64,000 nt of DNA from Bacillota bacterium (GTDB lineage Bacteria > Bacillota > Clostridia > DSM-8532): the NCBI GenBank assembly GCA_023443745.1, contig JAEZTB010000064.1:124001-188000 (forward strand). Direction: 5' to 3'. Each line of letters opens with the position of its first letter. Position 1 is the stretch's first letter. The notes under the pieces were generated by a model that worked only from the letters and a program-made list of their open reading frames with translations, made no database searches and had not been told where the DNA came from. A program made the translations under genes and the position numbers. This document shows positions 52,422 to 61,844 of this stretch, piece by piece.

Positions 52422-53954
52422 CTATTTGTTAGCAAACCATGCGTCTAGCTGCTTCTGCTTCTCTTGAATAATATTATTTATCCCTGCATCCTCTAATTCC
52501 TTTAAGAATTTGGGCAGTGCCTCTGCAGGATTAATTGAGCCGCATTCCAGAGCTTTCTTATACTTGTCACGTACTACAGTACAGGCGGTAATTTCGTTCA
52601 TAACATCTACGTTTGACCACAGGAAGCCTTTAGCGGGGGAATTGATTGCTTTTTTATTGAACTCGTCGGTATCCTTCCATAATGTTACTCCGGCTGGTTC
52701 CCAAACGGGGGTAATCATTTCATTCATCCATGCCCATGTATAGCTTCTATAGGTTAATCCCGTCTGTGAATCCATATCCTTGGGATAGCCAACTAATGTT
52801 TTCTCAGCATTTTTGTACTCCCAGTGTCTTCCCTCGATACCGTTACAAAGAATATTTTGAAGCTCCGGGTTTGTATAGATTTCATTCATAATCTGAACGG
52901 TTCTCTCAGGTTTTTCACTGTTATGTGCAACCGACCACAAAATATTCAAAGCAGATGATGTAGAATATGTTTCAGTCAAGGGGATAACTACCATTTCAAT
53001 GCCTTGGGTACGTTTTACTATTTCTTCCATAATGCCCGGCTTAAAGTTTGTAAAACGACTGTATGCCTTTCCAGCCATAACCAAATCAGCCCATGAGTCG
53101 GTGATTGTTACAGAATCGGGAGCGATAAGGCCCTTTTTAACCCATTCATATCTACGCTCCACCGCTTTCTTGAAGGTGTCGGTCGCGTACCAGTTAACAA
53201 CGGTTCTATTGTTGGAATCTGTACAATTCTCTAAAACACCGAAGCCATCACCAAGGTCATCCATGGTAGTCATTGTGTCCATTGTGCCGCCGTTAGAACT
53301 AAGCGGAGGAAACTCTGGGTATTTTGCTTTCATTGCCTCAAGGAAAGGAACCAAATCCTCTTCTGTTTTAATTTTACTATAGTCAACCCCCAGAGAGTCG
53401 GCAATCTTCTTCACAACAACAAAGCCCCAGGCAAATGCCTTTTCCTTGTTGGCAGGCATAGCATAAATCCCTTTATCAACTGTTACACAAGACCAGTCTA
53501 CATCGCTGATTTGTGACTTCATCTCGGGTGCATACTTGTCAAAGTATTGACCGATTTCAACAAGCTGTCCGTTGTTTACGGAAGCTGTGAATGTGTCTTG
53601 ATATTGGAAAAACAGATCGAGTTTTTCGTTCGAGGCAAGAATCATATTAATGTCGTCCTTGTATGTACCGAAGTCAGAACGCACAACATCGAATTTGGTA
53701 TTAAATTTAGGTGCGGTAATCGCACTGGCAAGCTCGGCCACCTTGTCACAGTCCTCTTTTGAATACTTCCCGGGGAACATGAGCTTAACGGTATAAGGAG
53801 CTTGCTGCGACAGGTCTTCCGGTTTTCCTGGTTCTGCTGACTTAGACGGAGTGTTTTGAGGCTCTCCAGAGCCACTTTGCGCAGTTTTCCCACACCCTGC
53901 AAGGGTGCCGAACACAAGGGTGATGAGCAAAAGAACGATTATAAATCTTTTCAT
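52422..53954 (-). CDS. Extracellular solute-binding lipoprotein of LplA/DUF3502 type
   Basis: 510 residues. Lipoprotein signal peptide with lipobox LAGC (Cys about 21), then a Gly/Ser/Pro linker and a family-1 binding protein domain. The long form with a C-terminal helical part (about 370-510) is the kind that accompanies YesMN regulators and LplBC permeases and is often linked to DUF3502. GGAGG precedes the ATG. Ligand unknown, though relatives bind oligosaccharides. Confidence 0.88.
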   Translation of the reverse strand: MKRFIIVLLLITLVFGTLAGCGKTAQSGSGEPQNTPSKSAEPGKPEDLSQQAPYTVKLMFPGKYSKEDCDKVAELASAITAPKFNTKFDVVRSDFGTYKDDINMILASNEKLDLFFQYQDTFTASVNNGQLVEIGQYFDKYAPEMKSQISDVDWSCVTVDKGIYAMPANKEKAFAWGFVVVKKIADSLGVDYSKIKTEEDLVPFLEAMKAKYPEFPPLSSNGGTMDTMTTMDDLGDGFGVLENCTDSNNRTVVNWYATDTFKKAVERRYEWVKKGLIAPDSVTITDSWADLVMAGKAYSRFTNFKPGIMEEIVKRTQGIEMVVIPLTETYSTSSALNILWSVAHNSEKPERTVQIMNEIYTNPELQNILCNGIEGRHWEYKNAEKTLVGYPKDMDSQTGLTYRSYTWAWMNEMITPVWEPAGVTLWKDTDEFNKKAINSPAKGFLWSNVDVMNEITACTVVRDKYKKALECGSINPAEALPKFLKELEDAGINNIIQEKQKQLDAWFANK

Positions 53955-54049
53955 TTCACTTTCCTCCTAGCTATGAATTTTTTATTTTCACTTAATATCA
54001 TAGAAGAAAGCGAGTATCCTCTTCCACTACAATTATGACTATTGCTATT

Positions 54050-55648
54050 CTAATGATGACTATGGTTAATTTGCTTTCTATATTCACTTGGCGAAATATC
54101 AAACACCTTTTTATAGGACTTGGTAAAATGTGAGAAATTCGTATAACCGACCTTGGATGCCACAATAGTAACGGAAAAATGAGTTGATTGTAAGAGCTGC
54201 TTAGCAATATTCATTTTCTGGTCTAAAATATATTCAGAAAGCGTCACACCTTTTTCTTTCTGAAATAATCTGGACAAATATTCCGGATTTAGATATACCG
54301 CATTTGCAACATCTCTTCTTGAAATTTCTTTATGTATATTTTTGTTAATATATTCCACAATGTCTTCAATACGTGATTTGCCTATATCCTCGTTATTATC
54401 CTGTCTCTTAAGATACTTAACGGCAAAATCCACCAGACTTTTAATACGTTCCACCGATGTAAATGAGTTCATTAATGTATTGTAGTCATAGTCACTTTCC
54501 TCACCCTTACTGAAAATATCCTGGGTATTGAACTCATTTTTCTGTACACAACTAAAAAATAAATAAATAAAATCCTGATGAAACCTTTTTAAAACACTCA
54601 TGTTCATATTTCCGAGTTTTATTTGTGCATCTAAATAGCTATAAACCTCCGCTCTTGTCATATCATAGTATCCATGCTTGAGCAGATTTGTCCATTTACT
54701 CAAGTCCGGTGCTATATATCCGGTTCTATCTTCCGATAATTCCCCCTGCAAAAATAATTTACTCTCCTTAATAACATTGTGTTCGGAAATTTTAATAAGC
54801 TCACTTAGGCTATCTTGCAAATGAGCAAAGCTTGTAGCAGACTTCTCGTAGCATGCGATTTTACAATTAAAATATTTATTACATATTGAAATAAATTCAT
54901 TAAATGTCTGTCGGATTGTATCCATATCCACTATGTTTTCATTTATATATATTAAGTAATAATTGTCATTATCAATGCCGACTAGAATAAGCTTTTGAAT
55001 ATATCTTTCCAGCAGCTCACTCAAAACATTGTTCATTGAGAACAGCAGTTGGTCTGACTGCCAGGGCTGAGCCGTCCAGTCCAGTATTTGCAACAGCAAT
55101 GTTCCACATTTGGTTGTCGGTTCTATCGGCATAGACAGTATGGACATATATTTCAAAACTTCTCTTGTGTTGTTATTAAACCCCAAAACATAGTCTCGTA
55201 TTATACTTACCAGAGTATCTTTTTCATGCTTTTTCAGCTGTTTACCATAATCATAATAATCCTTGGTGATGCCATCCACTTTAATTTGGTCAATGGCACG
55301 CCAGAGTGCTTCTTCTATTTGCTTATATGTAACGGGCTGTAGTAAATAATCAAAGCCTTGTAAATGCACCGCTCTCTGTGCATAACAGAAATCTGAATGA
55401 GCCGTTAAAAAGATACACTTTATGTCATAGCGATTATTTGAAACCCACTCTAACAATTCCAACCCGCTGCCTAGCGGCATTTCAATATCGCAAAGCATCA
55501 GTTGGATGCTGTTATTCTTAATAATATCCTGCGCATCAAAAATATTAAATGCCTTAAAACGCTGCTCAATTTTTAAGGCTTCCCATGAAACACCTGCTAT
55601 AATTCCCTCTACCACCTCTGGCAGATCGTCAACAATCAATATGTTCAT
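54050..55648 (-). CDS. Response regulator with AraC-type DNA-binding domain (YesN-like)
   Basis: 532 residues: receiver domain 1-125 with phosphoacceptor Asp54 (LCDIEMP), a long middle region (about 130-420) and an AraC HTH pair at 430-528 (NKNIHKEISRRDVANAVYLNPEYLSRLF; SKVGYTNFSHFTKSYKK). Overlaps the kinase gene by 20 bases. It probably turns on the importer just downstream, whose binding-protein gene starts 95 bases after it. Confidence 0.92.
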   Translation of the reverse strand: MNILIVDDLPEVVEGIIAGVSWEALKIEQRFKAFNIFDAQDIIKNNSIQLMLCDIEMPLGSGLELLEWVSNNRYDIKCIFLTAHSDFCYAQRAVHLQGFDYLLQPVTYKQIEEALWRAIDQIKVDGITKDYYDYGKQLKKHEKDTLVSIIRDYVLGFNNNTREVLKYMSILSMPIEPTTKCGTLLLQILDWTAQPWQSDQLLFSMNNVLSELLERYIQKLILVGIDNDNYYLIYINENIVDMDTIRQTFNEFISICNKYFNCKIACYEKSATSFAHLQDSLSELIKISEHNVIKESKLFLQGELSEDRTGYIAPDLSKWTNLLKHGYYDMTRAEVYSYLDAQIKLGNMNMSVLKRFHQDFIYLFFSCVQKNEFNTQDIFSKGEESDYDYNTLMNSFTSVERIKSLVDFAVKYLKRQDNNEDIGKSRIEDIVEYINKNIHKEISRRDVANAVYLNPEYLSRLFQKEKGVTLSEYILDQKMNIAKQLLQSTHFSVTIVASKVGYTNFSHFTKSYKKVFDISPSEYRKQINHSHH

Positions 55649-57374
55649 CAGCAGCCCCCTCTAAGCTTTTTCCGCTTACCGGAATTATTACTTCGCATTG
55701 CGAGCCATTCGATGTATTACTGCACTGCAAAACGGCTTGATCGCCATACAGAAGATACATCCGCTGCTTGATATTTGAAAGCCCGACATAATTCTCAGTA
55801 TTCTTAAAAACAACCCCTGAATTCACTTGCTCCAATATTTCTTCCTTAAAACCATTTCCGTTATCGGAAATAATAATATCTATTAATCTGCCCCCCTCAG
55901 ACTTAAGCTCCACAATTTTAATATGTATCACCAACGTTTGACTCAATCTTCTCCCATATTTAAAGCTATTCTCAACAAACGGGTATATTAGCAAAACTGG
56001 AATAAGACATTTTTTTACGGATTCATCAACCTCAATTTCACAATCCACATCCTGAAGCATGCTGTTTTTTTGTAGATTTATATAATTTTGCACATATTTT
56101 ATTTCATCCTCTAGCGTAACGCGGGACATTGTATCCTTTAAAAAATACCGCAAGTGACTGGAAATCTGAATAATCATATCCTTCATCCTATCGTATTTTT
56201 TTTGCTCCGCCATGCTGTACATGGTTTTTAAACAGTTTAAAAAGAAATGGGGCTTGATTTGCAGCTGCAAATATTGCATTACCGCCTGATTGCGCTGCAA
56301 TTGCTTCTCATAGGACTCCACTTTCAAACGATTTATCTGATCCATCATTTGGTTAAAGGTAATATTTACAGTCTGGAATTCCTTGATTTTATAATTGAGC
56401 TTCAGCTTTTCGTTTACATTACCGTCACGAATCTTTTCCATCGTGCTGATAAGGCTCTCCATCGGTTTAAAATATGTTCGGGACATCAATTTATAGATTA
56501 AGGGAATGAGAATTACTATTAAAATAAAAATCAACATAAAAACAATTTGTATTTTACTCATTAGAGATAGATAGCCGTAATACGGAATAAAATATAGCAT
56601 GTTTACATGCGCAATATTAGAGTAGTTATCAACCACCAAAAAACGGGGATTATTTCGAGTTAGGTAATACTTATTGCCAAATTCAGATAATATCAAGTCT
56701 TCGGCAATAATATCTTTATTAGTGGATAGAGGCACACCATCGATTGTGCAATAAAAAAGAAATCCCTCACCGTTTGCTGCATTTTTTATTTGGTCTTCAA
56801 TTGTTTTATTCAAATCTATCATTATAACAGTGTAAGCACCATTATTCCCTAATACGCGGAATAAAAAGGCCTGTCCTGCAAGACTTTGAGCTACCCAGCC
56901 CTGTTGCGCCGCTCTGACAGGTTCCTCCATTAACCGAGCTACATATAAGCGAGTTTCGTCCTTTATTTTTTGGGTATACCAGTTTTCCTGAAAATTATAC
57001 CATTTTAAATCATTTACCTTTGAAAATAAAAACATTCCGCCCACACAGGTACTATTCCTTATTATATTACGGTACTTCTCTGTTATTTCATAACCGGCTA
57101 AGTATCGCGACAAATTGCCCGTTTTATACAGCAGTATTTTATGAGTATAATCATTCGCCCAATAGTTGGAAACCGTTGAGCTTATATTGTTTAAGTTGCT
57201 CTCAAGCTGCTTTTGATACAAGTTGATAGTATTTTTCCCTGTTTGTGCTACCTCACTGTTCAATTTCAAAAGAGAATAGTAATTATGGAAAAACAAGGAC
57301 ATTATCAGGGGGGTGATAAAGAGACTTATAAATACTGTTAAATGCTTTTTTGATGAAATCAGTTTGGGTTCCAT
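55629..57374 (-). CDS. Sensor histidine kinase, YesM-like
   Basis: 581 residues. Membrane helix at about 12-30, an outside sensor region (30-275), a second helix (about 278-298), HAMP (about 300-350), the His_kinase domain with His376 (KPHFFLNCL) and an HATPase domain with SDNGNGF near 505 and GLSNIKQRM near 535. GGGGGG lies about 9 nt upstream of the ATG. Partner of the response regulator; likely senses the ligand of the importer or of the binding protein. Confidence 0.92.
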   Translation of the reverse strand: MEPKLISSKKHLTVFISLFITPLIMSLFFHNYYSLLKLNSEVAQTGKNTINLYQKQLESNLNNISSTVSNYWANDYTHKILLYKTGNLSRYLAGYEITEKYRNIIRNSTCVGGMFLFSKVNDLKWYNFQENWYTQKIKDETRLYVARLMEEPVRAAQQGWVAQSLAGQAFLFRVLGNNGAYTVIMIDLNKTIEDQIKNAANGEGFLFYCTIDGVPLSTNKDIIAEDLILSEFGNKYYLTRNNPRFLVVDNYSNIAHVNMLYFIPYYGYLSLMSKIQIVFMLIFILIVILIPLIYKLMSRTYFKPMESLISTMEKIRDGNVNEKLKLNYKIKEFQTVNITFNQMMDQINRLKVESYEKQLQRNQAVMQYLQLQIKPHFFLNCLKTMYSMAEQKKYDRMKDMIIQISSHLRYFLKDTMSRVTLEDEIKYVQNYINLQKNSMLQDVDCEIEVDESVKKCLIPVLLIYPFVENSFKYGRRLSQTLVIHIKIVELKSEGGRLIDIIISDNGNGFKEEILEQVNSGVVFKNTENYVGLSNIKQRMYLLYGDQAVLQCSNTSNGSQCEVIIPVSGKSLEGAADEHIDC

Positions 57375-57418
57375 ATTTTCATTCCCCCCAGCATTAAGCT
57401 TTACCTAAAGCACATTAT

Positions 57419-58246
57419 TCAGCAATGGACTTCTAATCCGTCATAGGCAACTAAAAAGCCATGGGAGCCAACCATCTGCTCTATTTCATCGTGAAGCATA
57501 TGCCCGTTATGCGAAAAATGTGTAATAACAAAAGTTGTGGAAGCATCGACACAATTTAATTCAATCAAACGAACCCGTACCTCCAATATGTTGGAAATCC
57601 CCATGTGGTTTGTGCCTTCTCTATATTTTAAATGGGTACAGTCCAAGCTTACCAAATCAAGCCGCCTACCCCCAAGATAATCCCATGTTACTTCTGGGAA
57701 CCAACCCGTATCATTACCATACAACAGGGCTTTCCCATCCTTCTCAACCAAATATATATAGCATTTCTCTCTTCTATCATGTGTTGCAAGAAGAGGGGTA
57801 ACCATATAGTCTGAGATAGCCACCGGAACAAATTCTTGAAGCTCACGGCAAGCCAGTTTTCCATCCAAATGGGTGTCATTTGGATCCGTCTTATATAAGG
57901 CAATGAATTTCTTTAATAGTGCATCGTTGCCATAAAGGGTTAAATTTCCATTGATATCACGAGCAAAATCACCAAAGCGCAAGCCTAAATCCTCTAAATA
58001 CAAGTGATCCTGATGCGTATGTGTAATAAGGATGTTGTGGATATTTGGTAAGTCGATATTGTCGTTCAGCATGTGCATATAGCTGTCAGCGGGGAAGTCT
58101 ATCAGCAACTTATCATCAATTACTGCCTGTGAGCGCGTACGCAGATTTTTACCACCTGCCGCCCTTGCCATCTTACAGTATTGACAATTACAAAACAGCG
58201 CAGGCCACCCTTCGGCTGCGGCAGTACCCAAATATTTTATTTTCAT
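57419..58246 (-). CDS. PhnP-like metallo-beta-lactamase fold hydrolase
   Basis: 275 residues. The MBL motif THTHQDH is at 75-81 (HTHQDH 76-81) with later metal ligands HDR-type and HFSHNGH near 245. Near the N-terminus LFCNCQYCK (Cys19, Cys21, Cys24) resembles the extra zinc site of PhnP, a phosphodiesterase acting on 5-phosphoribosyl 1,2-cyclic phosphate. The ATG at 58246 has GGGG 9 nt upstream; the frame from 58255 has none. Only 12 bases separate it from the ADP-ribosylglycohydrolase-like gene, and 44 from the kinase gene, so it belongs to this cluster. The true substrate is unknown. Confidence 0.8.
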   Translation of the reverse strand: MKIKYLGTAAAEGWPALFCNCQYCKMARAAGGKNLRTRSQAVIDDKLLIDFPADSYMHMLNDNIDLPNIHNILITHTHQDHLYLEDLGLRFGDFARDINGNLTLYGNDALLKKFIALYKTDPNDTHLDGKLACRELQEFVPVAISDYMVTPLLATHDRREKCYIYLVEKDGKALLYGNDTGWFPEVTWDYLGGRRLDLVSLDCTHLKYREGTNHMGISNILEVRVRLIELNCVDASTTFVITHFSHNGHMLHDEIEQMVGSHGFLVAYDGLEVHC

Positions 58247-58258
58247 ATGTATCATCCC

Positions 58259-59248
58259 CTATTTCTTTGTAAATTCTACAATCTTATCAGCCAAGTTTGA
58301 AAAATCAATATTATTATTTTGTTCCACTGCCTGAAGAATATCAACAGGGATATTATGACCTTTTGCATAGGTGCAGCATAAAACAGCAGCTAAGCAAGCA
58401 ATGGTGTCAGTATCACCGCCAAGCATTGTCGCAAGGCGAATTGCCAGAAAAACATCCTCCCTTGCCCATAGAAACAACACAAATGAGGCAACAAAAACAT
58501 CACACGAGGAGATTGTTGCACCAAAAACATAGAATAGAAAATCAAGCAAAGCATCATCGCTTTCAAATTCAGGCAGTTCCTTGACAATATGGCGAATACG
58601 ATGTTCACACGATGGCTCACAAGTTAAATCACCATCCTTGTTAATGTATCTGCGCCCTCTGGCGCAGCCCTCCACGGCCGCCCGTGTAATTCTTTCCATA
58701 TCCTTCGTTTCTATTGCTTCCAAAAGAGCGTATCCATACCCAAAAGCAGCCTCCATTGCCGCAGCAGTATTATGTGTAGGCAACAGTGTAGCAATTATAT
58801 TATGCTGTAATTCTTTGCGTGAGGCGCTGCACAAAAAAGCAGCGGGAACCCTCATCACGCCTCCGCAAGAAGTTCCGTGAATCCCAGCTGTGCCTATATC
58901 ACCTCCGGCTTTTAACACCTTCAGCGCTCGGGATGTACTCGGTCCAATATATTTTTCAGGCTCGGGAGATTCATCTATCCAGCGAAGCAAGCTTTTGGCC
59001 GCAACCTCCGCACTTATTTCCCCTGCCTCGGTATAGTCTTCTATTAAAAAGAAATTTTGCTCTGTGTCATCGGTTACCTGCGCATATCTCATATCCTTGT
59101 GCGCCAAAGCCTCAATAGGCTGCAGCAGGGTATCTATACTACTGAAAGACCTCTGTATCTGGCTGCGAGATGCAAATTCTGTAGCCTTACCAAAAGCATC
59201 TCCCACGGCTAATGACTGCAATATTGCTATAATAAGTCCCTTTTCCAT
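58259..59248 (-). CDS. ADP-ribosylglycohydrolase family protein (DraG-like)
   Basis: 329 residues of the all-helical ARH/DraG fold. N-terminal GDAFGKATEF, the metal-binding TDDTEQ near 60, HGTSCGGVMR in the middle and GGDTDTIACLAAVL near 280 with the two Asp for the second metal. These enzymes remove ADP-ribose from Arg or other groups; many bacterial members act on unknown N-glycosides. Start is ATG without a clear promoter. Apparent first gene of a unit running into the PhnP-like protein, two-component system and importer. Confidence 0.85.
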   Translation of the reverse strand: MEKGLIIAILQSLAVGDAFGKATEFASRSQIQRSFSSIDTLLQPIEALAHKDMRYAQVTDDTEQNFFLIEDYTEAGEISAEVAAKSLLRWIDESPEPEKYIGPSTSRALKVLKAGGDIGTAGIHGTSCGGVMRVPAAFLCSASRKELQHNIIATLLPTHNTAAAMEAAFGYGYALLEAIETKDMERITRAAVEGCARGRRYINKDGDLTCEPSCEHRIRHIVKELPEFESDDALLDFLFYVFGATISSCDVFVASFVLFLWAREDVFLAIRLATMLGGDTDTIACLAAVLCCTYAKGHNIPVDILQAVEQNNNIDFSNLADKIVEFTKK

Positions 59249-59574
59249 ACAATTTAGATTTCCTTTTGCATTAATTTTGCTATTAATTTAAGCAATCGTA
59301 ACAAAATAGGAAACAGGTGTCAATGAATTCACTAGAAGAATGTCATAAAACCGATTAAATAAGTCATTTTTGTAGCATTAATTTCTTGAGAATTACTACT
59401 CAGGTATTCTCAATTTCTTGATGTGCTTGTTGCGACAATGCCGCAAAGAAGCAGGGCGATTAAATCGGGCATAGTTTTTGGCATTCATACCAATCTGCAT
59501 TAAAAATAACGGTTTAATTGCCGCTCGCTATACCGACTTTCTGAGCCAGTTCTGCGACAAGTATTTGACCTTGA
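59249..59574. other. Intergenic gap of 326 bases
   Basis: No convincing gene. A hairpin TTGAGAAT/ATTCTCAA lies at 59386-59413 with a 12-nt loop, maybe a weak terminator of the DUF5131 gene. A 34-codon minus frame (59396-59500, starting MQIGMNAKNYARF) has no clear ribosome site. A CGCAA/TTGCG pair also occurs near 59430-59446. Confidence 0.4.
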
Positions 59575-60288
59575 TTATCCGAAGTAGTTGATATTCGCTT
59601 TTTTAGCCTGCGAACACAAATGAAAAGTTGACAATTTATAATACTTGCCGTCTTGGATAAAATGAGTGCCGCATTGCCGAAACTCAAAACGAACGCCACT
59701 CCGAATACATTGCTGTCTTATATCCAGTACCCAATCATAGTCAAGCGGTCGGGCATCTTTATCAGATTCGCCACCGACTACAACCAATTCTACATCATGC
59801 AAATACTTCTCGATATTTACGCTGTCAATTAAAGGTTGGCAAATAATATTCTTGTGTTTGATAGGCAGAGCAGAGAAAATAGAAAGTCGGTAATTGGCGG
59901 CTTCTTGGTTTTCTATTGTACAGCCAACAGTTACGTTATCGTATCCGTCGATCCAATCCTTTGGAACACAATCCATAAATCGATCAATTCTCTTTGTGAG
60001 AAAAAGAAAGTCCAAGTCCGAACGCTCTTTTATCATTTCCCAACATTCCTGCCGCCAACTATCAGCTTCTTCAATTAAAAAATCCGTTGAAAAGCAAAGG
60101 TAAACGGTTTGCCCGGATTTTACTTTGTATGCTCCTGCTTTCGTTTTCTCAATAGGAACATTAAATTTGTCCGTCCGTACAATCTCGTTTGTATCGACGC
60201 CTCGTTTATCATCGCCTTTATGAATAAAACAAAATTTGCAGCCCTCGCTGTATCTATGACAGCCACGCCACGGGTTCCACATAGCCAT
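59575..60288 (-). CDS. DUF5131 (phage Gp37/Gp68-like) protein with radical-SAM-like cysteine motif
   Basis: 237 residues. Cys10, Cys17 and Cys20 form C-x6-C-x2-C in the first 20 residues (WNPWRGCHRYSEGCKFC), followed by FSTDF, FLFLTKR, GCTIEN and GGES blocks that define the family as I know it. The spacing suggests an iron-sulfur cluster as in radical-SAM proteins, with no known reaction. Relatives appear in phages and mobile islands and are often near a TcmP partner; none is visible here. GAGGAGGTG is 5 nt upstream of the ATG. Confidence 0.8.
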   Translation of the reverse strand: MAMWNPWRGCHRYSEGCKFCFIHKGDDKRGVDTNEIVRTDKFNVPIEKTKAGAYKVKSGQTVYLCFSTDFLIEEADSWRQECWEMIKERSDLDFLFLTKRIDRFMDCVPKDWIDGYDNVTVGCTIENQEAANYRLSIFSALPIKHKNIICQPLIDSVNIEKYLHDVELVVVGGESDKDARPLDYDWVLDIRQQCIRSGVRFEFRQCGTHFIQDGKYYKLSTFHLCSQAKKANINYFG

Positions 60289-60410
60289 AAAAACACCTCC
60301 TCATGATAGTGTAATGGATGCTGTAAAACCATGATAGTAAAAATCCGACACGGTTTTCTGCTCAAATCCATCGCCGCCACAAACGTCGATTGTCGGATGT
60401 TTTTTCAGAG

Positions 60411-60689
60411 CTATAGACGGCTCCTCGACTTATTTCCCTTATGCTCGTCATAAAACGCTTTAAGCGATTTCTTCGTTTCATCATCAAGGTAGTGCCAGCG
60501 CACGCCCTGAATCGCGCCCTCTAGCCCACAAAGCCGATTCATGCAGGCTGATGGGTCACGGGCGAGAATGCGGAGCCACGATTCACGGCTGCCCACACGC
60601 TTCAGTTCATCCACGGTAGTGATACCTACATCCGCAAGCTGCATTTCCATTACGCTTGCGATGTTCGGCAGTTTAGTCAATTCACCCAT
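60411..60689 (-). CDS. Small helix-hairpin-helix protein (TfoX C-terminal / Cdd1-like)
   Basis: 92 residues. LTKLPNIASVMEMQLADVGITTVDELKRVG is the TfoX/Sxy C-terminal helix-hairpin-helix pattern, followed by a Cys-containing stretch (CMNRLCGLEGAIQG) and a DDETKKSLKAF end. Probably binds DNA or a protein; the N-terminal TfoX domain is absent. GAGGAAG precedes the ATG. Role unknown. Confidence 0.75.
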   Translation of the reverse strand: MGELTKLPNIASVMEMQLADVGITTVDELKRVGSRESWLRILARDPSACMNRLCGLEGAIQGVRWHYLDDETKKSLKAFYDEHKGNKSRSRL

Positions 60690-60749
60690 TCTTTGCTTCC
60701 TCTCATAAAAGTGCTTCGATTTGCTTTTTCTACGCTTTTTCCAGTAATC

Positions 60750-61286
60750 TTATTTATCCTCCGTTAACTCGCTAAACTCCTGCGAAAAACTATCTATCCA
60801 AGCTAAAAGCGATTCCAAAACATGAAGTTGCTGAATCAAAATCGTCCTGCCGACAAGCGGGATATGCTCTCTTTGCGGTAGCATATCCTCCATATACGTT
60901 TTGCTTACAGTAATACCGGAACGAATATCGGAAATGAGTTCCGTTGCCTGTTTCTTCGGGATTTTGTTCAGATTGGCTACCACGGCGTTAAAGTCAAACA
61001 TGACACTTACAGCTCCGGCAGCAGTTTCTTTCATAAGCGAAAGGAAGTAACTTTTTCCGGAATCAGTGATAGAGTAAATCGTCTTTTCGGGCATTTTGCC
61101 CTCTCGCATCACATCGCCGGAAAGATAGCCCTTTTCTTCAAGCCGAAGAACATTCTTGTAGATGGATGGGGAACTGACCTTCACCCATTTAGAGAGATTC
61201 CGATACTCGATATTCTTTTGCATCTCATACGCACTGCATGAGCGCTCCATGACTATTCCTAAAAGGATCAAGTCAACCGTAGACAT
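60750..61286 (-). CDS. PadR-family transcriptional regulator
   Basis: 178 residues. N-terminal winged helix (about 1-85; LGIVMERSCSAYEMQKNI and KGYLSGD near 50) and a helical C-terminal dimerisation part as in the Vir/PadR-like group. It starts 9 bases after the CMD-like gene on the same strand, so it should be cotranscribed and act as autorepressor through the palindrome at 61641. Confidence 0.85.
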   Translation of the reverse strand: MSTVDLILLGIVMERSCSAYEMQKNIEYRNLSKWVKVSSPSIYKNVLRLEEKGYLSGDVMREGKMPEKTIYSITDSGKSYFLSLMKETAAGAVSVMFDFNAVVANLNKIPKKQATELISDIRSGITVSKTYMEDMLPQREHIPLVGRTILIQQLHVLESLLAWIDSFSQEFSELTEDK

Positions 61287-61295
61287 GCTAGCACC

Positions 61296-61607
61296 TCAAT
61301 CCTCGTCATAGCTTTTCATGGCCATGGGCAAAGCTTCAGTAACCGCAAGCCCCACGGCCGGCAGTCCTACAAGAACGGCACTTTTGATTTCCTCTCTAGT
61401 GGCTCCCAATGCTTTTGCGGACCTTACATGAAACGGAAGCCCGCCGGATAGCCGAACGGCAGATAAAACAGAAATATAGGCAAGCTCCGCCGTCTTTCTC
61501 TCAAGAGCACTTGCCCCCGATGCTTTCATAACCATTTCCATAAAGGCTGAGCCGACTGCGCCGCTTTCCTCCATAAATACTTGGAAACTGCTGCTTGTGT
61601 GTTCCAT
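61296..61607 (-). CDS. Carboxymuconolactone decarboxylase-like protein lacking the CxxC pair
   Basis: 103 residues of the AhpD/CMD helical fold: LERKTAELAYISVLSAV near 35-50 and the HVRSAKALGATREEIKSAV block near 60-80. Where AhpD-like proteins have CPYC-like residues the sequence reads GGLPFH, so the redox-active Cys pair is absent and peroxidase activity is unlikely. AGGAGAT lies upstream of the ATG. It may be a decarboxylase or a ligand-binding partner controlled by PadR. Confidence 0.8.
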   Translation of the reverse strand: MEHTSSSFQVFMEESGAVGSAFMEMVMKASGASALERKTAELAYISVLSAVRLSGGLPFHVRSAKALGATREEIKSAVLVGLPAVGLAVTEALPMAMKSYDED

Positions 61608-61636
61608 AATGAATATCTCCTAATATGTTTTACTTT

Positions 61637-61665
61637 ATAATACTATAGAGTATAGTACTCGTCAA
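61637..61665 (-). promoter_or_regulatory. Promoter and probable PadR operator of the CMD-padR operon
   Basis: On the minus strand TTGACG (61660-61665), a 17-nt spacer and TATTAT (61637-61642). The spacer is filled by TACTATA-GAG-TATAGTA (61641-61657), a perfect inverted repeat with a 3-nt centre, so a bound repressor would cover the promoter. Confidence 0.7.
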
Positions 61666-61813
61666 TGTAGTAAACAAATTCGTACTGACTTATTGTTCTT
61701 TTTCTGCTGTTAAGCTCTCCTAGAGTGAGATACGCTGGTAAACAACACCACTCTGTCAGCTTGTAAAAACGCCGTATAAAAGGTCATTCACCTCCCATTT
61801 AGGATAAATGGGC

Positions 61814-61844
61814 AAAAAATACCGCCTGCATTCAAACAGACGGT
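61814..61844 (-). terminator. Second hairpin terminator downstream of the alpha/beta hydrolase
   Basis: ACCGCCTG (61821-61828) pairs with CAGACGGT (61837-61844), one wobble, 8-nt loop; six T follow on the minus strand (61814-61819). No gene lies between it and the first terminator at 61943. Confidence 0.7.
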
